Of a DNA stretch of 64,000 nt, positions 39,442-48,429 are shown piece after piece (positions within the stretch are counted from its first letter, which is position 1; every line of letters begins with the position of its first letter). Source of the DNA: Chloroflexota bacterium (lineage in GTDB: Bacteria; Chloroflexota; Dehalococcoidia; UBA1151; TMED-70). The position numbers and the translations under genes are program-made. Location: contig PBHA01000018.1 in NCBI GenBank assembly GCA_002719425.1, positions 5,280-69,279 on the forward strand. Direction: 5' to 3'. The notes under the pieces are model-generated. The model had not been told where the DNA came from and searched no databases. It worked only from the letters and a program-made list of their open reading frames with translations.

Positions 39442-40647
39442 ATGAACAAAGAAACAAAACAAAAACATAAACCATCATCAAATGGAAGATTCGGTAATTT
39501 TGGCGGAAAATTTGTCCCTGAAACTTTAATGTCTTCATTAAAAGAAATTGAAATTGCATTTGATGAAATATCTAAAGATCAATCTTTTTGGGATGAATTG
39601 ATTCTTCTTCAGAAAGATTTTGTTGGTCGACCGACTCCAATTTATTTTGCAAAAAATTTATCTGAAAAATTAAATCAAAATATTTGGATAAAAAGAGAAG
39701 ATTTGGCACATACAGGAGCGCATAAAATTAATAATGCATTAGGACAAGGGCTTCTTGCTAAAAAACTTGGAAAGAAAAGAATAATTGCTGAAACTGGAGC
39801 GGGTCAACACGGTGTAGCAACTGCAACGGCATGTGCTATGCTCAACTTAGAATGTATTGTTTATATGGGTGAGGAAGACATAAAAAGGCAATCTCCAAAC
39901 GTTTATAGAATGGAAATGTTAGGTGCTAAAGTTGAGTCCGTAAAATCAGGTTCAAGGACTTTAAAAGATGCTGTAAATGAAGCAATAAGAGATTGGGTTA
40001 CTAATGTTGAAAACACATACTATATTATTGGAAGTGCGGTTGGACCTCATCCTTATCCTTATATAGTACGAGAATTTCAATCTGTAATAGGATTAGAATC
40101 AAGAAGTCAGATATTAGAGAAAACAGGAAATCTTCCTGACTACGTAGTTGCTTGTGTTGGAGGGGGTTCTAATGCTATTGGAATTTTTTCAGGATTTATT
40201 AATGACTCTTCTGTAGAGTTAATAGGAATTGAAGCTAGTGGAGAAGGAATAGAAACAAAAAAACATGCAGCAACTTTGACTAAAGGCACTCCTGGAATTC
40301 TCCATGGTTCACTAAGTTATGTGCTTCAGGATGAGTATGGTCAAATTCAAGAAGCTCATTCAATTTCTGCTGGTTTAGACTATCCAGGAGTAGGTCCAGA
40401 ACACTCATATCTTAAAGATATTGAAAGAGCTAAGTATTTTTCTGCAACCGACGAAATGGCTCTTGATGGATTCAAATTATTATCAGTAGAAGAAGGAATT
40501 ATTCCTGCGCTTGAACCCGCTCATGCTTTAGGTTATTTAGTTGATTGGACTAAAGAAATCCCACCCAATCAAAATATTCTTTTCTTGCTTTCAGGAAGAG
40601 GAGACAAAGATATGGAAACGGTTTCGAAAAAAATAGATTCTAGATAA
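39442..40647 (+). CDS. trpB: Tryptophan synthase beta chain
   Basis: TrpB (401 residues from this ATG) is the PLP enzyme that joins indole and serine. [15 protein letters not shown] opens the protein, the PLP lysine lies in [16 protein letters not shown], the phosphate-binding GGGSNAIG is present, and [17 protein letters not shown] is typical of TrpB1. I prefer ATG 39442. An in-frame TTG at 39412 would add ten Lys/Ser residues. Neither has a good ribosome site. No trpA or other trp gene lies beside it in the window, so the alpha partner must be elsewhere or the protein acts with free indole. Confidence 0.94.
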   Translation: MNKETKQKHKPSSNGRFGNFGGKFVPETLMSSLKEIEIAFDEISKDQSFWDELILLQKDFVGRPTPIYFAKNLSEKLNQNIWIKREDLAHTGAHKINNALGQGLLAKKLGKKRIIAETGAGQHGVATATACAMLNLECIVYMGEEDIKRQSPNVYRMEMLGAKVESVKSGSRTLKDAVNEAIRDWVTNVENTYYIIGSAVGPHPYPYIVREFQSVIGLESRSQILEKTGNLPDYVVACVGGGSNAIGIFSGFINDSSVELIGIEASGEGIETKKHAATLTKGTPGILHGSLSYVLQDEYGQIQEAHSISAGLDYPGVGPEHSYLKDIERAKYFSATDEMALDGFKLLSVEEGIIPALEPAHALGYLVDWTKEIPPNQNILFLLSGRGDKDMETVSKKIDSR

Positions 40648-40693
40648 AATTTCAGTATAATTATACGAAAAATCATATTCAGGAAAAAGAAAA

Positions 40694-41977
40694 ATGGATC
40701 ACAAAGGACCTCTTCAAGATATTGTTGTTGTAGAATTTGGGAATTTTGTAGCTGGACCAACTTCAGGTCAACTACTAACAGATTTGGGCGCTACTGTTAT
40801 CAAAATAGAACCTCCAATGGGAGAACCATGGAGACATTCTTCTTCAAGTTCTCCATTAGCAGAGAGTAGGCTTTTCATAGCTCTTAATAGAGGTAAAAAA
40901 AGTGTTTGTATCAACTTAAAAACAGAAGAAGGACAAAAAGTCTGTCATGATATTGTATCTAAGGCTGATGCGGTTATCTCTAATAATAGGAAATCAACAT
41001 CAGAAAAATTAAAGTATGACTGGAAATCTCTCTCACAAGTCAATCCTAAATTAGTCTATGTTGAGTCTACAGCTTATGGTCCAAAAGGAGAAAAGGCAGC
41101 AGAACCTGGGTTTGATTTAATTATGCAAGCTTATACAGGAATAATGTCTACAGAGAATAAAGTTTATCATGGAGCTCCAAGTGCAGTTAGATCTTCTTCC
41201 TATATAGATTATTCAACCGGTTATGCTATGGCTCTGGGTGTTGTTTCAGGAGTACTGCAAGCTAGAACAACAGGCAAGGGAGTTCTTTTGCAAACAAGTC
41301 TTCTTGCTCAAGCATTATCGATGCAAGCAATGCAGGTAACAAAAGTTGAAAATGATCTTAGTCCTGCCCAGAACTGGATTGATGGCAAAAAAGACTCTAT
41401 GTTTGAAAATAAAATAGCTTATGAGGATATTCAAAAAGATTATTCTATTCAGGGAGGCGCACCACAAATAGCTCAATATTATAGAGCTTATAAAACAAAA
41501 AATGGCGCACTGGCTCTCGGATGTTTAGCTATGCATGCAAGAAAAAGAGTAGCCTCATTATTTAATTTAGAAGATGTAAGATTCAATCCAAAAAATAAAT
41601 TTTCTTCTCAAGAACTCTTAAGAATAGGTAAAGATTTTGAAAAAAAGATGGAAGAAAAATTTTCAGAAAAAAATACTGATGAATGGATTTCATACTTAAG
41701 GTCACACGATATACCTTGTGAGCCAATGCAATTTACTGAAGAACTTGTTGATAACAAACAGGCTATTGATAACAAATATGTTATTGAATTAAATCACGGT
41801 ACAGGGTCTAAAGTAAGATCAAGTGGTCCTATTTTTGATGTATCTACTGGTAACGCTGATTTGAACTCCGCTCCTCTTTTAGGAGAAAACACTGAAGATG
41901 TTTTATTGTCTATTGGTTATAACAAAGAAAAAATAAATAATTTATTTCAAAATAAATTTATCGGAAAAAATATTTAA
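40694..41977 (+). CDS. CaiB/BaiF family CoA-transferase
   Basis: A class III CoA-transferase of 427 residues that moves CoA between carboxylic acids through a covalent aspartyl intermediate. Segments GNFVAGPTSGQLLTDLGATV and KIEPPMGEPWR at the N-terminus and NRGKKSVCINLKTEEG are typical. The catalytic Asp is in EPGFDLIMQAYTG. The substrate pair is unknown. Formyl-CoA:oxalate transferase is one member of the family, and an oxalate-CoA-ligase-like gene lies at the left edge, but there is no direct link. AGGAAA lies before the ATG. It is downstream of trpB in the same direction. Confidence 0.9.
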   Translation: MDHKGPLQDIVVVEFGNFVAGPTSGQLLTDLGATVIKIEPPMGEPWRHSSSSSPLAESRLFIALNRGKKSVCINLKTEEGQKVCHDIVSKADAVISNNRKSTSEKLKYDWKSLSQVNPKLVYVESTAYGPKGEKAAEPGFDLIMQAYTGIMSTENKVYHGAPSAVRSSSYIDYSTGYAMALGVVSGVLQARTTGKGVLLQTSLLAQALSMQAMQVTKVENDLSPAQNWIDGKKDSMFENKIAYEDIQKDYSIQGGAPQIAQYYRAYKTKNGALALGCLAMHARKRVASLFNLEDVRFNPKNKFSSQELLRIGKDFEKKMEEKFSEKNTDEWISYLRSHDIPCEPMQFTEELVDNKQAIDNKYVIELNHGTGSKVRSSGPIFDVSTGNADLNSAPLLGENTEDVLLSIGYNKEKINNLFQNKFIGKNI

Positions 41978-42186
41978 TAATTTTCTAAAATTCTTTTTGA
42001 AAAAATAGATAACTTCATTTTCGGCCTTTGTGATTTGTGCCTATATCTTATGCATTCTCTTTCTTTTATCTTTTTTGGGTATGTAGAAGTTACATGACAA
42101 TCAAAAAAGTACCCACAATGAATCGGAACACATAAAATTTTTTTATTAATTTTTGGGCCACCTTGCTTAGGGTTTGAGATCTTCAT
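41974..42186 (-). CDS. Possible small Cys/His-containing protein
   Basis: A 70-residue basic open frame in the spacer between the CoA-transferase and the EamA exporter. It contains CVPIHCGYFFDCH and a later Cys (ERECIRYRHK), which could bind a metal, and is otherwise rich in Lys/Arg. There is no ribosome site and no family I know. It overlaps the CoA-transferase end by four bases. It could be a chance frame. I list it because it fills a 270-base gap. Confidence 0.3.
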   Translation of the reverse strand: MKISNPKQGGPKINKKILCVPIHCGYFFDCHVTSTYPKKIKERECIRYRHKSQRPKMKLSIFSKRILENY

Positions 42187-42247
42187 AACAAATATTGAAC
42201 GTTAATTTAATTTTAAGGATATATTTATTTATATCCAATTATTTGTC

Positions 42248-43138
42248 CTATTTCTTTACTGAAATATATGAACCAATAACAACAAGAATAGTAGCAAAGA
42301 CAAGCTCTATTCCTGGGGTTTCATTTAATATTATCCAGGCTAAAAAAACGCCAAAAACAGGTTGTGAAAGGGAGATTATTGTTACTTTAGAAGGAAGATA
42401 GTTTTTTAGAAGCCATGTTTGACCAATAAATCCAAATCCAGCTATGATTATTCCCTGATAAAAAAGAGCTAAAGCCAAGCTAATTGAATAAATATAATTT
42501 TCAGTTTCTAATATTGTAGAGAAAATAAAAAAAGAGATAATTCCAATTATTGCCTGAGATAGGAGAATATTTATTTGACTTATACCTTGAGCTATTTGGG
42601 AAATATAAATTTGTCTTGCACCTAGTAGCATTGCAGATGTAAGCATAAGTATATCTCCAAAAAAGTAATCGCTTTTTGAATCTCTTAATGATTCCCAAAA
42701 TAAAATGAGTATACCTCCATAAGCAATAACCATACCCAAAATTTTTAATTTTGTAAGCTTATCATTTGGCACAAAAATATGAGAAAAAATAGAAGACCAA
42801 AGTGGAAAAGTAGTTATCATTATTACTCCATGTCCTCCAGATGTAAAGTTTTGACCAACATTCATAAATCCTAGTTGGATTGAAAATAAAGCTCCAACTC
42901 CTAATAAAGGAAAAATTTCTCTTTTTTTGATTTGAAATTTTTCTTTGTTATATATTGCCCATAAAATAGCAACTATTCCACCAAGTATAAACCTCATCCA
43001 GCCTAATCTTAATGGAGGAGCATCTTCAAGCCCTATTTTTATTGAAATGGGGTTTCCTGACCAAAGTATTGATAAAAAAAAGGCTAAAATAACCCCTTTT
43101 TTATCTGGGCTGACTCTTTTTTCTTTAGATTGTTTCAA
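42248..43138 (-). CDS. EamA/DMT-family permease
   Basis: A drug/metabolite-transporter-superfamily exporter of 296 residues with ten predicted helices in two EamA repeats. The first repeat opens AFFLSILWSGNPISIKIGL and continues RLGWMRFILGGI. The second begins around residue 150 (GDILMLTSAMLLGARQIY) and ends FGVFLAWIILNETPG. The conserved FGFIGQTWLLKN lies between. The substrate is unknown; family members export amino acids or other metabolites. It stands alone, divergent from the sugar-kinase gene. Confidence 0.87.
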   Translation of the reverse strand: MKQSKEKRVSPDKKGVILAFFLSILWSGNPISIKIGLEDAPPLRLGWMRFILGGIVAILWAIYNKEKFQIKKREIFPLLGVGALFSIQLGFMNVGQNFTSGGHGVIMITTFPLWSSIFSHIFVPNDKLTKLKILGMVIAYGGILILFWESLRDSKSDYFFGDILMLTSAMLLGARQIYISQIAQGISQINILLSQAIIGIISFFIFSTILETENYIYSISLALALFYQGIIIAGFGFIGQTWLLKNYLPSKVTIISLSQPVFGVFLAWIILNETPGIELVFATILVVIGSYISVKK

Positions 43139-43234
43139 TAAGAATAGTAAAGTTTAAATATTATCTGTTTTATTTTTCAAATCATAATTGTATATTTGTA
43201 TAAATACATGATTAAAAGAGGTTTTTTTATCAAA

Positions 43235-44236
43235 ATGACAAAGATAGTAACTTTTGGAGAAATTTTATTAAGACTAACAACCCTAAATAAAGAAAGATTT
43301 ACTCAATCAAAAAACTTTGAGATTACATATGCTGGATCTGAAGCAAATGTTGCTGTATCTTTATCTCATTTTGGAATGAAAGCATATTATCTTTCTTCTG
43401 TTCCTGATAATCCTATTGGCCAGAGCTGTATAAATACAGTTAGACAATTTGGTGTAAATACAGACTATATGGTAAAAAATGGAGAAAGGCTAGCAGTTTA
43501 TTATTTAGAAAATGGAGCATCAATGAGACCTTCAAATATTGTGTATGATAGAACCGGTTCGTCTTTTTCTAAGATTACCCCTGATTTTTTTGATTGGGAT
43601 TCTATTTTCCAAGATTGTGACCTTTTTCACTACTCAGGAATAACTCCATCATTATCCAAAACAACAAAAATATTAACAGAATATGCTGTAAAAGAGGCAA
43701 AAGAAAGAAAAGTCAAAGTTTCATGTGATTTAAATTATAGATCGAACTTATGGTCTCCTGAAGAAGCTCAAAAAACTATGATTCCTTTAATGGAATATAC
43801 AGATATTTTAATTGGTGGAAAGAAAGATCCTGAAATTATGCTTGGAGAATACGTTGATAACGAAGAAGATGAGTCCTATAAAAAACTTCTTGTATCCTTA
43901 GCAAAAAAATACAACTTTTCTAATGTTGCACTCTCTATGAGAGAAAGCTTTTCAGCTGACCATAATGACTGGTCGGGTTTATTCTATGATAAAAAAAATG
44001 TTTATTCATCAAAAAAATATGAAATACAAATAGTAGACAGAGTTGGTGCAGGCGATGCATTTACTGCAGGTGTTATATATGGATTGTTCAATAAACTTTC
44101 TTCTCAGGAGATCGTTGAATTTTCAATAGCAGCTTCTGCTCTAGCTCATACCTTCCATGGAGATTTTAATCTTGCAACTATTGATGAAATTCTAGCAGTT
44201 GCTTCTGGAGATGTTACTGGAAGAATTCGGAGATAG
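43235..44236 (+). CDS. kdgK: PfkB-family kinase, 2-keto-3-deoxygluconate kinase-like
   Basis: A ribokinase-fold sugar kinase, 333 residues from this ATG. VTFGEILLRLTTLNKERF and YAGSEANVAVSLSHFGM at the N-terminus and CDLNYRSNLWSPEEAQ are typical of KDG kinases. The PfkB signature 2, DRVGAGDAFTAGVIYGL, supplies the catalytic Asp and anion hole. Earlier in-frame starts (TTG 43196, ATG 43208) add a peptide not seen in the family, so I choose 43235. With the mannonate dehydratase at 25.8 kb it could convert KDG to KDPG. Fructokinase or another ketose kinase is the alternative. Confidence 0.78.
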   Translation: MTKIVTFGEILLRLTTLNKERFTQSKNFEITYAGSEANVAVSLSHFGMKAYYLSSVPDNPIGQSCINTVRQFGVNTDYMVKNGERLAVYYLENGASMRPSNIVYDRTGSSFSKITPDFFDWDSIFQDCDLFHYSGITPSLSKTTKILTEYAVKEAKERKVKVSCDLNYRSNLWSPEEAQKTMIPLMEYTDILIGGKKDPEIMLGEYVDNEEDESYKKLLVSLAKKYNFSNVALSMRESFSADHNDWSGLFYDKKNVYSSKKYEIQIVDRVGAGDAFTAGVIYGLFNKLSSQEIVEFSIAASALAHTFHGDFNLATIDEILAVASGDVTGRIRR

Positions 44237-44280
44237 TTTTTTTAGTTTTTATAATTAAACCTTTATAGTATTATTTAAGT

Positions 44281-44838
44281 ATGAAAAGTTTTTTTTATTT
44301 ATTCGTTTTTCTTTATTTTTTATTAGTTTATTTTTCAGATGAAAGTACTTTGATTTTTGCTCAAGGAGAAGGATATTCTAGGTATAAAATTTTTCATCAA
44401 GAAGAAATTTCAAATTATAATGTCGAGATTTCAATTTCTCCTACTAATCCTGTAGTTGGACAGCAGATTTTTTCAATTTATATTTCAGATATTTATTCAA
44501 AAAAACCAGTAGAAGACCTTGTAGTGAATGTTTATGCTACTCCTCTATTTGATGATAAGAAAAAAACAGCCCCAGCTCTTTCTTCTCCATCCATGAAGGG
44601 TTATTATCAGGCTATTTTTCGTATGGAAAAAGCAGGAAATTGGATTATGGACTTTGAAATTGATGATGGAGTTATTCTCAATAATATTACAGAACAAATA
44701 GAAATTTTTGAGAGAAATAGAACTCTTAATAGTGGGGATTTTTCCTATGGTTTCATTGCTATGCAGGTGATTTTTATAGGTGGATTAAGTTATGTTATTT
44801 ATGCAGCAAGAAGAAGAAGAAGAAAGTTAAATAGCTAA
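44281..44838 (+). CDS. Membrane-anchored YtkA-like extracytoplasmic protein
   Basis: A 185-residue surface protein. An N-terminal hydrophobic segment (SFFYLFVFLYFLLVYF) is a signal peptide or anchor. A beta-rich domain of about residues 45-140 resembles the YtkA/FixH fold (SPTNPVVGQQIFSIYISD, KGYYQAIFRMEKAGNWIMDF). A second helix (GFIAMQVIFIGGLSYVIY) is followed by a stop-transfer RRRRRK tail, so the domain faces outside and the tail is cytoplasmic. YtkA-like domains often occur near copper or respiratory proteins, but none are adjacent here. The function is unassigned. Confidence 0.72.
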   Translation: MKSFFYLFVFLYFLLVYFSDESTLIFAQGEGYSRYKIFHQEEISNYNVEISISPTNPVVGQQIFSIYISDIYSKKPVEDLVVNVYATPLFDDKKKTAPALSSPSMKGYYQAIFRMEKAGNWIMDFEIDDGVILNNITEQIEIFERNRTLNSGDFSYGFIAMQVIFIGGLSYVIYAARRRRRKLNS

Positions 44839-44840
44839 AT

Positions 44841-46016
44841 TTATTCTTGCCATAATTTACCTTTTTTGTTGATTATTTCTAAATTTAAGCTTGCTCCAAC
44901 CCCATTTCCATTAGGCAAAACAAATTTTCCATCATTAATTTTTTCGTATGGCAAAAGAAGTTCATGCCTCCAATCTACCTCATCAACTGCATGTTCTAAA
45001 GGAAGCTTGGAATTTATAGATGAAGTTATTTGTGCGGATGTTAATAAAGACACTGGCCCTGAAGGGCAATGCATTGAAATTTTGTTAGAGTCTTCTAATC
45101 TTTGATCTAAGTTAATTATTTCTGTAGGGCCACCACAAAATTTAACGTCTGGCATGACTATATCTATAATCTCTTCTTCTATCAGACCCATAAAAGTCTT
45201 TGTTCCATAAACCATCTCTGCTCCTGCAGTAGGAATAATTGAGTATGAGTTTATTTTTTTCATATCCTCTTTATTTTTTTCAGGATCCACTGGTTCCTCA
45301 AACCACTTAACATTTCTATCTTTAAGTTCATCGTGTAAAAAATAGCTTGAATTCAGATCAAATCTTGAATGACAATCAACAAAAAGATTTGTATCTTTTT
45401 CTAGATTTTCACTAATAGCAGAAATTCTTTCTAAACCTATTTTAGCTTCCTCAGGTATTATATCTTTTCTATTAAATGGACTATTACACTCATCAAATGG
45501 GGCACACTTAATTGTGTTAAATCCCTTTTTTTCAAATTCTTTGGCTTTTCTATTGAAAGCATCAGGGCTTCTGTCTACAGGTCCATTATCATCTGGAAGC
45601 ATAGACCTGTTTATATTAGCATATAGCCTAATAATCTCTTTTTTTTGCTTCAGGCTTTTATTTTTTATTGCTAGATATTCACTAAGGCTTACTTGCAATC
45701 TTTTTGAGTATAGATCTAAAAAAGCAGATCTAATTCCACTTATTGCAGTTGCATAGTTTAAGTCTGTATTTGCAAATTCTTCTTGTGGAATCATTTCAAT
45801 TAAATTTTCTTCTGAACTTATTTTTTCATCCCTTAATTTGTTTGAAAGTTTAGCTATTATTTTAGACACGGAAGATTGTAGTTGAGTGTCTGTAATCTCT
45901 GAAATTCCAGAAAGACCATCATCAGAAATGAATTCCATAAATTTCCACTCTGTTTTTGCTCTTACGTGTACTGAATAAAAGTTTAAGTATTTGATTCTAA
46001 CCCATTCATTGTTCAT
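44841..46016 (-). CDS. Enolase-superfamily (mandelate racemase/MLE-like) enzyme
   Basis: A 391-residue TIM-barrel enzyme with the N-terminal capping domain of the mandelate racemase subgroup. Metal ligands are the Asp of FVDCHSRFD, the Glu of KWFEEPVDP and the Glu of TAGAEMVYG. NTIKCAPFDE occupies the strand that usually carries the KxK base, but only one Lys is present. MPDVKFCGGPTEI and MHCPSGPVS carry the remaining face. The substrate is probably a sugar acid or related carboxylate; the family is too broad to say. It is the last gene of the gcv-containing run, two bases after the hydroxyacid dehydrogenase. Confidence 0.83.
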   Translation of the reverse strand: MNNEWVRIKYLNFYSVHVRAKTEWKFMEFISDDGLSGISEITDTQLQSSVSKIIAKLSNKLRDEKISSEENLIEMIPQEEFANTDLNYATAISGIRSAFLDLYSKRLQVSLSEYLAIKNKSLKQKKEIIRLYANINRSMLPDDNGPVDRSPDAFNRKAKEFEKKGFNTIKCAPFDECNSPFNRKDIIPEEAKIGLERISAISENLEKDTNLFVDCHSRFDLNSSYFLHDELKDRNVKWFEEPVDPEKNKEDMKKINSYSIIPTAGAEMVYGTKTFMGLIEEEIIDIVMPDVKFCGGPTEIINLDQRLEDSNKISMHCPSGPVSLLTSAQITSSINSKLPLEHAVDEVDWRHELLLPYEKINDGKFVLPNGNGVGASLNLEIINKKGKLWQE

Positions 46017-46018
46017 AC

Positions 46019-46975
46019 TTAGAACCCTTTTTCTAGATCACATATGTGTAAAAGGGTTTCTTTATTTAGGTACTTTTTCAGATTTTCTATAAAGATCTGT
46101 CTTCTACCTTCATACATTTCAGGGGACAATGCTGATGCATGTTGTGAGATCATAACATTGTTTAAATCCCACAAAGGTGAATTTTTCGGAAGAGGTTCTG
46201 TTTCTGTAGCATCTATCGCAGCTCCTGCTAAATGGTTAGATTTAATAGCTACTGATAAATCATGCTCATTTATTATACCCCCTCTGGATATTATTACTAC
46301 ATAGCTATTTTTTTTCATTTTTAATAAGTTTTCTAGCTTAATGAAATTTTTAGTATCCTTAATCAATGGGGAAGCAATAATCAGCCAGTTTGATATCTCT
46401 AAAATATTATTTAAGTCTCTCGGATGATTAATACTTTCATGAAAACCTGGTGCTTGATCTGTAATAGGATCTATTGCATAAATATTCATGTCAAATGCCT
46501 TCAATTTTTTTGCAATTGACTTTCCAAGTTCCCCATATCCATAAATGCATACATTTGAACCTTTTAGTTCAACTATTCTTGAGTTCCATTGATCTACATC
46601 CCATTTCTTAATCTTTTGATCTTCAAATAATTGGTTAAATGAATGAGCTAGACCTACCATTGATCCAACAACGTGTTCTGCCATTGGAGTTACATGAGCT
46701 AATGGAGCATTGGTTATTATAGTTTTTTTTTGTAATTCTTTGGAATTATTTATAATTTTATCTATACCTGTTCCAGGACAAGCTATCCATTCAAGATTTT
46801 CTCCTTTGGCAATTATTTCTTTAGATGGAAATCCAAAGTATACAGTTGAATTTTTTATATGTTTTAGCTGCTCGTCTTCTGTAAAAGCTTTAACAATATT
46901 GGCACTAGGAAAGAGATCTTGAAGTTGTTCTGGAAAATTTACGCCTAAATGATCACTACCAATAATTATTTTCAC
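46019..46975 (-). CDS. D-isomer-specific 2-hydroxyacid dehydrogenase
   Basis: An NAD(P)-dependent 2-hydroxyacid dehydrogenase of 318 residues. The Rossmann loop is VCIYGYGELGKSIAKKL. The catalytic Arg lies in VIISRGGIINEHDL, the Glu in IDATETEPLPKNS and the His in ISQHASALSPEM. The substrate may be glyoxylate, hydroxypyruvate or another 2-oxo acid. Its position directly after gcvPB (4-base overlap) makes a glycine/glyoxylate link attractive but unproven. The first about 90 residues are more diverged than the nucleotide domain. Confidence 0.88.
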   Translation of the reverse strand: MKIIIGSDHLGVNFPEQLQDLFPSANIVKAFTEDEQLKHIKNSTVYFGFPSKEIIAKGENLEWIACPGTGIDKIINNSKELQKKTIITNAPLAHVTPMAEHVVGSMVGLAHSFNQLFEDQKIKKWDVDQWNSRIVELKGSNVCIYGYGELGKSIAKKLKAFDMNIYAIDPITDQAPGFHESINHPRDLNNILEISNWLIIASPLIKDTKNFIKLENLLKMKKNSYVVIISRGGIINEHDLSVAIKSNHLAGAAIDATETEPLPKNSPLWDLNNVMISQHASALSPEMYEGRRQIFIENLKKYLNKETLLHICDLEKGF

Positions 46976-48429
46976 TTTTTAGCCCAAATCAGTACAGGAT
47001 TTCTTGCCGCTTGTGCTTCATCTAGTCTTTCAACAGGAAGGTTTACGGGTGCATCAATAATTTCTTTAGGATTACTTTTGGATAATTCACTTATCATTAT
47101 CATAGTGTCAATAAATTTATCTATAGTCTCTTTAGATTCGCTTTCTGTTGGTTCTATCATCAACGCTTCGTCAACAATCAGAGGAAAATACATTGTTGGA
47201 GCGTGAAATCCTTCATCTAGTAGCTTTTTTGCTATATCGATAGCTTTTACACCGTCTTCCTTTTGTTGAGAAGCAGATAATACAGTTTCATGCATACAGT
47301 ATCTAGAAGATGTCAGTTTATAGTCATTTTTGAGTTTTTCTTGGATATAATTTGCATTTATTATTGCACTTTCTGAAATTTCTTTCAAACCTGCTTTTCC
47401 TAATGATCTTATGTAAGCGTAAGCTCTTACCAGTATTCCAAATGAACCAAAAAATCCATTAAGTCTTCCAACTGTATTTTCAGGCTTATATTGTTTGTAC
47501 TCATTTCCTTCTTTTTTTACATGAGGATATGGTAAGAAGTTTTCTAAATATTTTGCAACCATTACTGGGCCTGATCCGGGTCCGCCTCCTCCGTGGGGTG
47601 TAGAAAAAGTTTTATGAAGGTTTGAGTGACAAATATCAATTCCAAGATCACCAAATTTAGTAACTCCTAATAATGCATTTAGGTTTGCACCGTCTGCATA
47701 AACTAATCCTCCGTTATCGTGAATTACTTTAGTTATTTCTAAGATATTAGGTTCAAAAAGACCTAAAGTTGAGGGCAATGTTAACATAAGTACACAAACT
47801 TTTTCACTTACTTTATCTTTTAAGTCATCTAAGTCAATATCACCTTCGTTTGTAGTTTTAATAGTTACTGCTTGAAGTCCAGCCATTGATGCTGAAGCAG
47901 GATTGGTACCATGAGCAGAATCTGGAATTAAGGCGATATTTCTATTACTTTGATTGTTATTTTTATGATATTCTCTAGCAATTAGTAAGCCTGCATATTC
48001 TCCTTGAGCTCCTGCTAAAGGTGCAAGAGAAACTCCAGGTAAACCAGTTATTTCACCTAATTCTTCCTGAAGTTCAAACATCAATCTTAGATTTCCTTGA
48101 ACCTTTTCGTCTGTTTGATTTGGATGAGAAGCGGCGAAGCCAGGCATTGAAGCTATCTGTTCATTAATCTTAGGGTTATATTTCATTGTGCATGACCCAA
48201 GAGGATAAAAATTTGTGTCTATAGAATAATTTAAGGAAGATAAATTTGTAAAATATCTAATCAGATCTAGTTGTCCTACTTCGGGCAAACTTATATCCTT
48301 TCGCAAAAACTTTGAGTTTGGAAGTTTACTCTTCTCAACACCAACCTCAGGAAGCTTGATAGCTTTTCTTCCTGATTTCGATTGATCCATTAAGAGAGGT
48401 ATTTCTTTATTAATCACTTTCTCCTCCAA
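46972..48429 (-). CDS. gcvPB: Glycine dehydrogenase (decarboxylating) subunit 2
   Basis: The PLP-carrying half of the two-subunit P protein (485 residues) of the glycine cleavage system. YFTNLSSLNYSIDTNFYPLG and GSCTMKYNPKINE open the fold. DSAHGTNPASASMAGL and ICHSNLHKTFSTPHGGGGPG contain the PLP lysine and binding residues. It overlaps gcvPA by 20 bases and the hydroxyacid dehydrogenase by four. The split P protein and the order gcvT-gcvH-gcvPA-gcvPB match Gram-positive and Chloroflexota-type systems. E3 would come from lpdA at 13.4 kb. Confidence 0.96.
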   Translation of the reverse strand: MEEKVINKEIPLLMDQSKSGRKAIKLPEVGVEKSKLPNSKFLRKDISLPEVGQLDLIRYFTNLSSLNYSIDTNFYPLGSCTMKYNPKINEQIASMPGFAASHPNQTDEKVQGNLRLMFELQEELGEITGLPGVSLAPLAGAQGEYAGLLIAREYHKNNNQSNRNIALIPDSAHGTNPASASMAGLQAVTIKTTNEGDIDLDDLKDKVSEKVCVLMLTLPSTLGLFEPNILEITKVIHDNGGLVYADGANLNALLGVTKFGDLGIDICHSNLHKTFSTPHGGGGPGSGPVMVAKYLENFLPYPHVKKEGNEYKQYKPENTVGRLNGFFGSFGILVRAYAYIRSLGKAGLKEISESAIINANYIQEKLKNDYKLTSSRYCMHETVLSASQQKEDGVKAIDIAKKLLDEGFHAPTMYFPLIVDEALMIEPTESESKETIDKFIDTMIMISELSKSNPKEIIDAPVNLPVERLDEAQAARNPVLIWAKK

